This document shows positions 45,855 to 56,387 of a DNA stretch of 64,000 bases, in pieces (positions within the stretch are counted from its first letter, which is position 1; each line of letters begins with the position of its first letter). The position numbers and the translations under genes were made by a program. The stretch lies in the NCBI GenBank assembly GCA_014871385.1, contig CM026426.1, positions 32,574,636-32,638,635 on the forward strand. The letters are read 5' to 3'. Under the pieces are notes generated by a model, which worked only from the letters and a program-made list of their open reading frames with translations, was not told where the DNA came from and did not search any database. Source of the stretch: Ceratodon purpureus. Taxonomy: Eukaryota > Streptophyta > Bryopsida > Pseudoditrichales > Ditrichaceae.

Positions 45855-46388
45855 TTAGGATGGTGGACTTGTCCCTTTTTTGATGTTGACTACTTCCAGG
45901 GCCGTGATAGATGAGAAATGAACTGTGGAATCTATTTTAGAATATGTTCCAAACTCTCTAGTGTAATGCATATGAATACCGGCTGCACCTTCAATGTACC
46001 AGACTGTTTTTATGTGATGTGCTGAAGTGCTCACGGATATGGTTTTCGAAACTCAGTGTTTGTCTCTGTCCTGATGCTTCCAATCTGTTTGTACAGCACA
46101 GTGTATTCTGTTAGGAGTTTGTGGTGACACTATACTGAATTCGACATGCTGAAACCCTATTCTCAAAAAAAAAGATTACGTAGTCCTGCTGATGCAAATC
46201 TATTTTTCTTAAATTGTACTGGTTGCGATATGTACATACTTCGCATCTCTATTCCCTGAACATGGATGCGGAACATGTTCGAACAGAAATTGTAAATCTC
46301 CGAACCTAAAATCTACTAAGAAGACAGTGCTATGACACAGTCACACCTTATTGCCACGTCGGACACATCAGAGTCCTCGGAAAGGGAA
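45855..46388. other. Intergenic region between convergent F-box and kinase genes
   Basis: AT-rich DNA lying 3' of both neighbours. It contains no supported gene. Confidence 0.5.
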
Positions 46389-47798
46389 CTAGTCTAGCGG
46401 CAACACATTTCTTTTAATAGATTTTCTCGATCTCTTGATGTTCAAACGGGTGACCCCAAATCGCTTCATCCTCTTGATACAAAGAGACTTCACTTGATTT
46501 TCTCTTGCTGTATTGGGGTTTCCCTTGTAGTGCCTGTTGATCTTTGCCGAAAACTTCGCGTCTGCGAAATCCTCCGATGCAACCGTCAAATCTCGAACGA
46601 TTTGAATATCTTGGCTTTCCTTGTGTACGTATACCGCGCGAGGATCCATCCAGTATCGCCTCCTCATAGTCTCCTCCATCTGATGGACACTCTCAAAAAC
46701 CCAAGGCGACCTTCTGTTCTCTAGTGTCTTCGTCATCAAGCCCCAGTCACAAACCCCGATGTAGATCTTGGACTCATCTTCCGGAAAGTGAAGTAGGATG
46801 CTGTCCGATGACAAGTCATTGTGGAGGTAACCGTATTTGTGCACAGCATCTATGATGTTACACAATGCCCAAGCAAGCTCTCTACGCTTACTTCAGAAAA
46901 GTTGGAGACGCTTCCCTAGAATCGGACTGTCCTTTGCATTCCTACTGAAGATGTAGTCGATGGGGAGGTCACCCCGGGCCTTGTTGTCTCTCTGTAGCAT
47001 GGCTCAAAGGGTCCCACCGTTCCACCAGTACATGAATCCCACATGTTCCAACTGATGAATGGCCATGAAGCGGATGACACCAGGATGGGGAATCCTTATC
47101 GCAAGAGATTCGTTGTTGTGGTCCAGACGTGCCCAATCCGGCCTCATAGACCAATTGAGCGGCCGTTTCTCAGCAAACTCTCAGAATGGTGGGATTTCCG
47201 GGTTTCCCTCGATACGAACCCTACGTATGGTAGCATAACCACCTCTCTGAACTTCCTTGTCCAAGTAATAGAAAATTGCAAAGTCTGCCAAGATAGTCAA
47301 ATGCCGTCTACGTAAGTCAGCCGCCGTCTCCATCCCAATCGGAGAATTCCACCAATTAATAGACGCCCGTCGATGCTTTCTTGAGCTTAGGGGCGCCAAT
47401 AGTCTCGTGAAGCAATCTGCCTTTGCAATAGTATCTTTGAAGGCCTCGACTCCCCCGCTTTGCGCCTTTGTATACTTAGAAATAACCTCACGAGCATTCC
47501 ATAACGCATCGTGTGCACGCTGTGACACGAAATGATCGTAACCGGGCTTCTGTGTATCCGAATGCCAGCACGGATCCATCAAACGATCCCTAATCTTTAC
47601 CTCCATCTCTGACTCGAATTTCTTGGGCCCATCTTCCTCATACCGAACGTAACGACCGTTCAATGAAACAAGGGTGTTCTCTTGGTAAAATTCCACGATG
47701 AATGCCGTAATATAATCCTTGCAACGTAAGCTCGGCATGTCATCGTATTTGTTCGCCCATTCCCCCACATTCTTCTGCTTCTTGTTCTTCCGCATCAT
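46389..47798 (-). pseudogene. Protein-kinase-like gene with three in-frame TGA codons
   Basis: One uninterrupted minus-strand frame of 470 codons runs from MMRKNKKQKN (47798) to NVLPLD (46392), broken only by TGA at 47181-47183, 47004-47006 and 46893-46895. Kinase landmarks in order: glycine loop RGGYATIRRVRI; a possible ATP-anchoring Lys in FAEKRP; HPGVIRFMAI; the hinge region MYWWNGGTL; the catalytic loop YLHNDLSSDSILL; and DWGL in place of DFG. The catalytic-loop Asn is Ser, which alone would weaken phosphotransfer. No intron is seen. Residues 1-160 form an N-terminal domain of unknown type (KYDDMPSLRCKDYITAFI, INWWNSPIGMETAADLRRRH). All three TGA codons would be CGA (Arg) after one base change each. 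The gene is preceded by a TATA-bearing palindrome and a GC island. Confidence 0.75.
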
Positions 47799-48053
47799 GG
47801 AAAGCCTTCAAGGCTTCAAAAAATCAAATCCGCAACTCCAAATAAACCCTCAATTCCCACAAAGATTAATAAGAGCAATACAAATCCAAAGGGTTTTGAA
47901 AAGAACCGTTTAAAAATTCGAAAAGTCCACCCTCCCTCCAAATAAAGGACCCCTTTCCTCACGGTGAGAACGACCAACGGAGAAGGAGCAAATCCCCCAC
48001 CAATAGCAATCGATCTCACTCGAAATGGGAGAAAAAGGTAAAAAATGAAGAGG

Positions 48054-48080
48054 CGGCTTCCCCTTATATAGGGGAAGCCG
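48054..48080. promoter_or_regulatory. TATA box in the loop of a perfect 10-bp palindrome
   Basis: CGGCTTCCCC and GGGGAAGCCG are perfect inverted arms around TTATATA. Read on the minus strand the centre gives TATATAAGGGG, a strong plant TATA box, about 260 bp upstream of the kinase start at 47798. The GC island lies directly upstream. I call this the kinase core promoter. Confidence 0.65.
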
Positions 48081-48645
48081 ACCACGCGGCCATCCCCGCG
48101 GCCATCCGATCTACGGCCCCCACGGCCGTCCGATCCGGCGCGACTCCGCCCGACGGCGCCGGCCGTCCAATCGGACGGCCGCATCGGGCGATGGCGCCGC
48201 GTGGCCGTCGCCCGACGCGGCCGTCTCCGCGGTCGGCCGCGTCTCCCCGCGGTCGCCTACGCGGACGGCCACGGGATCGGACGGCCCTCCTAGGCCGACC
48301 ATGGCGGCCGCGGGCCGTCCGATCCCGCGGCCGTCGCCGTGGCCGACCGCGGGGACGGCCACGGGGACGGCCGCGGGATCCGACGGCCCGCGGTCGGCCG
48401 CGGCGATCGGGCGGTCCCCGATGGCCCGCGCCGGGATCGATCCGGGCCGTCGGATCCCGCGGCCGTCCCCGTGGCCGTCCTCGCGGTCGGCCACGGCGAT
48501 GGCCGCGGGATCCGACGACCCAGGAGAGCCGCCCACATCGGACGGCCCGGGATGTGCCAGGACGGCCGCATCTTGGCCGGCGGATCGAGGTGCGGCCGTC
48601 CCCAGCAACCCGCGGTGCGTTGCGTTGCTGGCGGCCCCCGCCTTG
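48081..48645 (-). promoter_or_regulatory. GC/CpG-rich island with GGACGGCC repeats
   Basis: About 565 bp of extreme GC content built from GGACGGCC/GGCCGTCC, CCGCGG and GGGATC(C/G) blocks in both orientations, more than a dozen copies of the first. Long open frames exist on both strands only because stops are rare in this composition. It lies immediately upstream of the kinase TATA box and ends abruptly against the RING-CH paralogue at about 48640. The 28.3-kb island shares the cores CGACCACGCGG and ACGGCCGTCC. Confidence 0.6.
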
Positions 48646-50590
48646 ATGCTTGCAGCACGGTGGACGGCCACATCCTCATAGAACCGGTTCTCGTCATCCT
48701 CCTTCTCCTTCAAGAAAGCCTTCCTCGTTTGCAATCTCCAAGAATCACCTCCCTCTGAGCCTCCTTCTTCGCAAGGTCGGCCTGAGCTCTTGCTTTCTTG
48801 GTCTTGGCCTGGTCCAACTTCGCCTTCGGATCTGAGGTAGGTCGGTCTTCATATATGCTGACAGCAAGGGAAGACTTGGGAAGGGTTTCCTCCTCAGTCT
48901 CCAAGGCCGCCTTTGCCTTGAGCGCGCTTTGAGTGCGACCCCAAGCTCCCTTTACTCCAGGCCCTCCCTTGTTGCTGCTTCCAGTAACAAGGATGCCCTA
49001 GCTAGGTTGAATGCCTACTCTCTTAATGGCCAAGGATGTGTTGCCAGCAGAGGATCTGTCGTCAATGTGGCCAGCGAGCACGTCGATGAGGGCCTCGATC
49101 TGCTCTCTCAAGGCTAGGGGTGTGAGCTTCAAGGGATTGCGGGCAACCCCCTTCTCACGTGCCTTTTGCAAGGACTCTGCCTTCTGTGCCCAGTTGACAT
49201 CTTTGCCCAACTCGAAGGTCAGATGACAAGCTCAAAGAAAAGAGGTACCAAATGTGTTGTTGTTTGGGCCTTCACCTCTATACACCTTTGCATGCTGCTC
49301 TGTGTAAGTGTCGATAGCGAGCTAGTCACTGCAATCAGCAATGTAGTGGCGCCCTTCTAACCGCTCTGGCCATGTCTCTATGAACAAGGATTTCTTGCAT
49401 AGCTTGTCACTGCTGAGCTCGGACATTGGAATCCCACTGTTGCAGAGACCGAGTGTGCGGTTGAAGAACTGGTTGTCGTACTTTGCCCTCTTCCTTTCAA
49501 GAAAAAAAGGAGCTATCACCACGAGCTTGGACGCCACATCCTCCAATAGCGACTTCAGGTCGAATGGGAGGTTCCATGGCGTGTCAACCGGCTCCTCCTT
49601 GCTGCCAGCAACCATGGCTGCGAAACAACATAGAGTTGTTAGTCACACATTGTACCCACACTCAAAGCTCTCTAACTCTTAAGTTAATGAAGTAGAAAAC
49701 AGATGAGGAAAATGCTTAGGCTCTTTGATGACAGCAAGAACTGTAGCTCCCTCCTTAACCTTGGCTTCTTGCATACACTACATGGAATTTTTTTAATAGA
49801 GACACCTACACATTTGGACTCGCACGTGCTACACTATGCTCAGCGCTTACAGACTTCTAGGCTCAGGGCTTCTTGAGCAGCTGCTGCGCACACAAAACCG
49901 AAACATACACGCTGTTGGGAGAAATACCTGAATACTGCCGCGACCCTCTAATCGCCCCTTTGTCCTCCGCTGCTGTCCGTCCCGCCCTCCCTTGCTCAGC
50001 CGCACCTCTCTACCGACAACCAAGTACGAAATCCCCATCAAATATGAAATCCGCGACAACTACGAAATCCCTAGTACCTGTGAAATCCTCTGCAACTACA
50101 AAATTTTCAGCTGCCCTGAAATCCACAGCAACAATGAATCCTAACAACTATGAACGTGCCAATTTACCTAAAATCAGCAGCAATCCTTGAGCGCTTTCCT
50201 TCCTCCTTCAGCTCCCTCCTTCCTCCTTCAGCTCCCCCCTTCCTCCTCCAACTCCCTCCTTTGTCCTTCAAGTCCCTCTTTCCTTGGACAGCTCCCTCCT
50301 CCTCAATCAGCTCTCCTTGTGCGCCTCTTTGACCCGCGCAGAACCTTCACCCTACTACTCCCTCCTGTGCGCCTGTCTTTCCCGCTGCGCAACACCCCTT
50401 TCAGCTTTCTTGCACGCGCTCGCCTCCTGCAGCCTCGTGCAGCAGCTTGCACCCAAACTCGCCTCAACCAACGGCGTCGCGGAGACGTTGTTGACAGCAA
50501 CGGGAGCAAGAGGGGGGATGGAGAGTGCCTCTCCCCCTCTCTACACCGCGCAGAAATGGGCGCCGCAGTCATAGGGTACTGACCTGAGCC
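48640..50590 (-). pseudogene. Truncated paralogue of the RING-CH gene
   Basis: Minus-strand pieces match the gene at 11.9-13.5 kb in order: the start with AGSKEEPVDTPWNLPFDL and ETWPERLEGRHYIADCSD (49615-49322); DVNWAQKAESLQKAREK and LTPLALREQIEALIDVLAGH (49205-49065); and a coiled-coil part with FLKEKEDDENRFYEDVAVH (about 48715-48660). The zinc finger is missing, because the frame runs into the GC island at about 48640. Frameshifts and stops separate the pieces. Upstream (50190-50580) is a purine-rich repetitive leader on the coding strand, comparable to the GC-rich leader of the intact copy, ending with a GTTGACAGCAAC-type motif at about 50490. This copy is not accompanied by the other two element genes. 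Confidence 0.7.
50183..50300 (-). repeat. Degenerate tandem repeat of about 19-20 bp
   Basis: Repeated CTCCCTCCTTCCTCCTTCAG-like units (read on plus) in the leader of the RING-CH paralogue; about five imperfect copies between 50195 and 50300. Confidence 0.65.
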
Positions 50591-53500
50591 CATTTACCTC
50601 TAGCCCCTTCTACAATGTCACATCACATTGTTCCAACTTTAAAAAAAAACACTAATTATAAAAAAATAACAGAAATTGAGGAAAAGAAAAAAAGGGAAAA
50701 ATAAAAACAAAAATAAGATAAATATCCAAAATAGTGTATAAATTATTATTCATATTTGATAAATTGAGGAATATGACTTTTATAAGTTTATCAAATTCTT
50801 ATGATTTATTCTACAATATCTTAATGGAAAAGTGTATTTGATTTTTATTTTAGATATTTAAATTTCATCCTTCGTCTACTTTTCCTATCAGGTATTTTTA
50901 TTTTTATTTTTATTTTATTTTATTTTATTTTATTTTATATACAATTTTCATTCTAAGATGTGTGGTGGTGTGATGGGTCTCGCAACACACGGTCAACCTT
51001 TGTCGAGAGAGAGCTGTCAAGAGAGAGAGCTTGCAGTCGAGCAGAAGTGGAGGAGAAGAGCTGTGTTTTGAGGTCAAGATACAGACTTTTAGTTAAGTGG
51101 TGTGGTTCTTTTGCGAGCGGCTGCTTTTACGAGGAGGTCGATCAAGGTGCAGTCAAAGGGCAGCTGAAGCAACGGCGGTTACTTTTTATTTTTAACTTTT
51201 TAAAGGTGTTCTTGGTGCGCATGGATGAGATTTGTGAGTCTAGATGGTTCAGTTGGCTCAATGAGGTCGTTTAGTTGCTATTCGACGGAGTAAGCGTGCA
51301 AGCGGAGAATTGACGGTCGTTGTGTAAGCTTGTGGCTGTTCGTTTTATTTTCTTTTAGAAGTGTATGTGCAAGCGGCGATTCTAGTTCTATGGCTTTTGG
51401 TTCCTCGGTGCTGTTGCATTCAAGAGCTCTCCTGGTGAAGGGTTGGGGAGATTTTATGGTTGGTTGTCAAAGGAATTGAGCAGCAGTTTCCAGCTGCTAC
51501 CTGGACAAGACAAGTGATCATATTTTGAACTTAGACTTGAAACAATTCAAGGTCAATGACGTAAGGTACAGTATTGAGTTTTAGTTTTTAAAATTGCAAT
51601 AGGCTTCACATCAAAGACCATGACAGAACATTGTTCCTCACATCATGCTTTAGAACAATTGGATAAATTGAAATCCTTTTATCTATATGCATGCATGTGT
51701 TATGAGAGGCACGGTAAAATGGAATACCAAAAATATGACTATACATGCAACCAATTACAAATTTTAGTAAAAGAGTAAACAAAAGTAATTATTTACGTCA
51801 AATGTAGTAATTTTATGCATAAATCTTCCAAATATGGAAACATGATGTAAGTTGGATGATTTCCATGTACACAAAAGTATAAGAATCGGATTTGAAATCA
51901 AAAGACATGGTCACTCTTGATAGGACCACTTAAACTAACCTTGAGGAAATAAACCATGAAAGTAAACCACTTTCACCTTCTAGTTGGCATCGATTCGTAT
52001 TTCCACTATGACGATGGGGTTCAACCACATGTGTTGGAGACGTGTACGTATGTCCTAATTGACAGCAAAACTCACAATATTCTGTCAAGAGGGTGACCAA
52101 ATGAGGGTCTCCTAATTGACAGGGCAGTTAACAAAATTCCGTTAGATTGTAGTCAAACAGGTCACAAAAGTTCTTGTAGTGGTTGGAGCCAGCCATTGAC
52201 ATCCTGTTCCGTTTGCACTTTCAGCGTAATTTTTCAAGCCCTACATAGGATTTTTGCTATAGAAAATTTGTCGATCTCCCTCCTCCATTGCCTTCTATTT
52301 CTAAACTGCTCCATCTAGTGGCTCTGCAAAACTTTACATGGCAAAGCTAAATTCCATTTGGTATACATTCTTGTGAACATCCTCCTTTTTGGATGGTCTT
52401 TTTTGTATTAGAAGGCAACTAGCCTATATTTAGAACTGCAGCATGCTTGGACTCTACTTTAAAGAATATGTCCATTGACACAAAAACAGTGTTGGTATGG
52501 ATTCTATGCCTAACCAATTCAGTTATACCACCCCCTTTGTCCATCATTCCCTTGCCATTGTTGTCTACACGCCCTGTCCCTTCTCTGTTGTCTACTTCCT
52601 CTGTCCAAGCGGTAGTAGGCACTATTTCACTATCTACTGCAGCCTTCAAGTTTGGAGTTGCCCTAACCGTGATTTTCCTTCAAATTACCTCCACACTCTT
52701 CCCCTACTTGGACTTGAAGTCAACGTAAGAGAGAAGCTATGTCTTCTTTCTATCAGGGTAAATAGCCTCATTGCAGTAGTCTATGAAGCGATGCCAATTA
52801 AGCATCATCTTGTTGGAGTAGCCATCCTCTCCATAATGAATGTAAACAATATATCGACATTTTCCATATAGTGTAAGCTTCAACTTACACATGGTAAAAA
52901 AATTCTATTCAGTATATGAACTCGCTGCTAACCAAGGCACAAAATAATGTATGTAGTGCTATAGATTTGCACCCTTAGTGTCATATTTTCAAGAGCCGTC
53001 CTATCTTTTAACACTTCATCTGACCTTGGTCTGCAAACATGGCACCTTCCAAATGTCAATGAAATGAACATGAACTTTTTCTTCAACTCTACTGCTTCGC
53101 CACACTCATGAAAGCAAGAGACCTTGTAATGCTAGTCCTCCTCACGACGCTCGACAACGTCTCTGCCAAAGAAAATAATTAGCCCAAACGCATCAGAAGA
53201 GATGGAACAACAAAAACAAAAGAGAGTAGTAACAAATACAAAACTTTCTTGTGTTGGACATATCTAAGCCCTAAATGTCTAAAATTTTCATGAAGATGAA
53301 GAGATATAGAATTAGTTGCACTGTAGACTGCGACACAATGGGTTAGAACTTTACAAAAATGAGTTTGGAATTGTTTAAAACCTAGGTATCCGCCAAAATC
53401 CAAACTCCCTATTTACATGGATTTTGATGTTATTGCGTTGAATAATTCATGCATTTGTGCCCTCTTGGGAGTTACCATCCAATGCGGAACAACATTTACT

Positions 53501-54657
53501 TGTAGTAATAGAGGAGAGCAAAATAGGGAAAGAAGGAAAAACACATGCATCTTTGAGGTTCGTACTTTGACGCTTAGTGGTAACAATAAAGACAATACTG
53601 CCAAAGAGATTGAAGACTCTCATGTTGATGTCGTAGGAGGTCATCATTGAGCAATTGTGCTACAACTTCAATTCACGCCAAAAGTGACAACTTAGAAGGT
53701 TAGCCATCAACACCCAATGCCCATTACTCTGTGCCAAAAACATCCAAACCAAAACTCAAAATATAATGAATTCCACCCGTAATTAAAGCAACATCTTCCA
53801 ATTTAAAGACTAGAAGTCTATTTTGCAAAACACAAGAATCCTAAATAGTGAACAATACCAAGACATAGAGCTTGGACCAATTTTGTTTTACTAATAACAA
53901 GTTGTTTTTTGAGCATGCTTAGCGTAAAGGTTGTCTAGTGTCACTATTGACGAGTGTTACATCTGGGCTGGACGACGCTAAAGTGCGAGCGGTGAGCGGT
54001 GAGCGGAGAGCAGAGAGCAGTAACTTTTTGGATATTTTGATGAAAATATGAATTAGAGCGGTAAGATTACGGTATTTTATGGACTAACAATTTTTTTGTT
54101 TTTTGAAATTCTAAATATAGTTTGGAATGTGACCTATGGCCGTGGACAATTTCAGTGAAATGACTGGAGGACGTAGATCTATGACCGTGGAAATCTTGGT
54201 GTTGGGGTCAGTGGAGTACAGGCCAACACCTGTGGAATGTTGTCATAAGAACTGTTCGGCTGGTGCTTATTTTGGGTTTTTGCACTGAGGTCACACGGTA
54301 GCGGCCTTCTGTTCTTATTTGCAAATGTTGGTCCCGTACAGAATCTATCACTTTTTTATGACAGTTGGGAATTTGTGTCTTTGTAAACATGCTAAAGTGA
54401 CCTTTTATATGTCAACAACCTTTCAACCGGTCACCTCCTCAAATGCCTCTGACAATTCAAAACATCGAACTTCAATTATTGATCACTTCTTGCCTAGATT
54501 CAACCAAGTGAATGATTGCTTGAATTTGAGTTGAATACATTGTGATCCTTTTTTGAACACAATATATGTCTGCCAGTAATTCCTCTATTACAATTTCCAG
54601 GCAGAATCAAATAATAACATTGTTGCACATAGTAATAGTTCTCCTCCATTCGTAGAT
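50591..54657. other. Long stretch without a supported gene
   Basis: Mostly AT-rich, with an (ATTTT)n run at about 50893-50938 and a GAGCGGT-type short repeat at about 53985-54020. Many small open frames exist but none shows domains or a coherent exon chain. A sequence resembling a CACTA tip (TTCTTGTAGTGG) occurs at about 52163-52174 with no partner and no matching flank. Confidence 0.5.
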
Positions 54658-55610
54658 ATGCGAAACCAGGTCTCTAGGAATCAACTTTGTTCTCTGATTT
54701 TTATAATGTTTTTAGATTTTCATTGCGTACATGCTTCGCGACCAAATACACATAGTCCCCTCCAGATTCAAAATGCATCTCCTCATTCGGTTATAGTGAA
54801 TTGTGCCGAAAAGAAAGCCACCAATGGACTAGTCAGAATGGAATACAGTTTCTCTAAAAATCTTAGTCCGAATTCGGTAGCTCTTCTTGGTTCTCCGCTT
54901 CAACAACGTATGAATTTGGAAATGTTCATAAACAATCTATTCTGCCAATTTACATACAAAACCAGGAGTTGGAATTCCGTGGAATCCTATATTGATGAGC
55001 CTGTCTGCGTTTATGAAAATCCAAAAGTGCTGAGCAAGCGGAACAAGTTGGCAAGATACTCGGACGATGATTGTCCAATCTGTGATGAATGGCCGCATAC
55101 TGAGGAACCTCAATGTCGTTGGAGAATTCAGGCTGATGGAGTATATGTCTCTCAATTCACTCCTCCTTGAGGTTGCAAGCACTTTCTGAAGAAGGGCTAG
55201 TTCGGGATAAATCCATACACCTGGGGATTGATTGATAGACTTGGCGACTACTTTGTTTCAATACTTAATGACCTCGACCACGAATTGATGGTGGTTTACG
55301 GACCAGTAAATGGTGCTACGACAGTCAGAACACTGCCATCCCGTCTTCAGAGAGAATTTGAGAATGAACGTACCACAGGAGTTATCTTAAGAAGAGCTAC
55401 ACATCCACATTTTATTACAAAATGGATATGCAACTTCATTCTAATAGCAACAAGGCAATTCCGCAATGATGTATTTCTATGAATACCACCTGATGACCTC
55501 GATCAGCCTATGATGTGTATTGATGGCGCTTGGAAGCAAATGACAGTGGTATTTTCCTGGATACAAGAAGCTGTAATCAGAACAGCCCTAAGTGGGTAAA
55601 ACAACTTGAT
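54658..55610 (+). pseudogene. Possible secreted protein gene with three nonsense codons
   Basis: One plus-strand frame stays open from 54658 to about 55610 apart from TGA at 55168, TAG at 55198 and TGA at 55480. The start MRNQVSRNQLCSLIFIMFLD followed by FHCVHASRP resembles a signal peptide or anchor. Later segments include CPICDEWPHTEEPQC (two Cys pairs) and WGLIDRLGDYFVSILNDLDH. I do not recognise the family. The three stops fit C-to-T change of CGA or CAG. A chance open frame cannot be excluded, but about 315 codons with only three stops in AT-rich DNA is unusual. Confidence 0.4.
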
Positions 55611-56040
55611 TGGATTGGATGTCGTGAGGTAGTAGTGGATGTGGAGGACCGTCACCCAACAGCCGATGTGGATGATGAAAATCCAAGCAAGTGTCAAAAA
55701 CTGGAACACAATGAATTATGACTACAGTGCGCATCAAGGAAGTGATTAGAACATAGATATGCATCATAACATACACACATACGCACGTACAGCAATCTGC
55801 GACAAAAAGAGCTGTTCTGAGGAAGATATAAATTACTATAGAGGACCTTTTAAAAATATAAATTCAAAACGGTCTACAGTCTCCATGGTCATGCATAAAC
55901 CTCGTGGTGGGGTTAATATGGTCAGAAGCTTCTATCCTATTCATCAAATCCTCACAAAAGTGGGCCACTAGTATACCTCCCTTTGAAATAGAGTTCTCTA
56001 CGTTCTAGAAGTCTGAAAAGGGATTGGGAATGCCCAAAGA

Positions 56041-56180
56041 CTTACGTGACTCCCTCCTAAACCCTTCAAAAGGTTTGTTTGGTCCCGAGCACACTTACGT
56101 GACCCCCTCCTAAACCCTGAAAAAGGTTTGTTTGGATCCAAGCACACTTACGTGACTCCCTTCTAAACCCTTTTATCATA
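56041..56180. repeat. 53-bp tandem repeat, about 2.6 copies
   Basis: CTTACGTGACTCCCTCCTAA-type units start at 56041, 56094 and 56147, an exact 53-bp period. Each contains AAAGGTTTGTTTGG and ends with (C)CGAGCACA. The CGAGCACACTT core recurs at 59.6-60.5 kb. Confidence 0.85.
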
Positions 56181-56387
56181 GCCTCATTAGGAATTACATA
56201 GTTCCTTACATTGCTTACTCAATAGTTCTTTACAGTGTTTATGTATATCCAGAGCGAGATTCACACAAATTTGAGGAAATGAAATCCAGTGCTACTGCAA
56301 ATTTTTGGTAGTGGCCCTTTTAGTCTCACTACTTCACCACTGAAATAAATACAGGCTACACATGTGCAAACAACAAATCAAATATCA

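Noticed and set aside
46389..47798. Recoding of TGA as arginine or selenocysteine, or organelle-type U-to-C editing of stops
   Set aside because: Neighbouring genes use TGA as the normal terminator, the gene is nuclear-type, and the same kind of stop occurs in clearly dead transposons. Mutation is simpler.
48111..48758. Five overlapping long frames in the GC island
   Set aside because: All are low-complexity Pro/Arg/Gly/Ala strings present in every frame, the signature of a stop-poor GC tract, not of coding sequence.
52150..52180. TTCTTGTAGTGG as the right end of a 20-kb CACTA element
   Set aside because: Only the first nine or so bases match the left tip and the 3-bp flanks differ (CCT and GTT).
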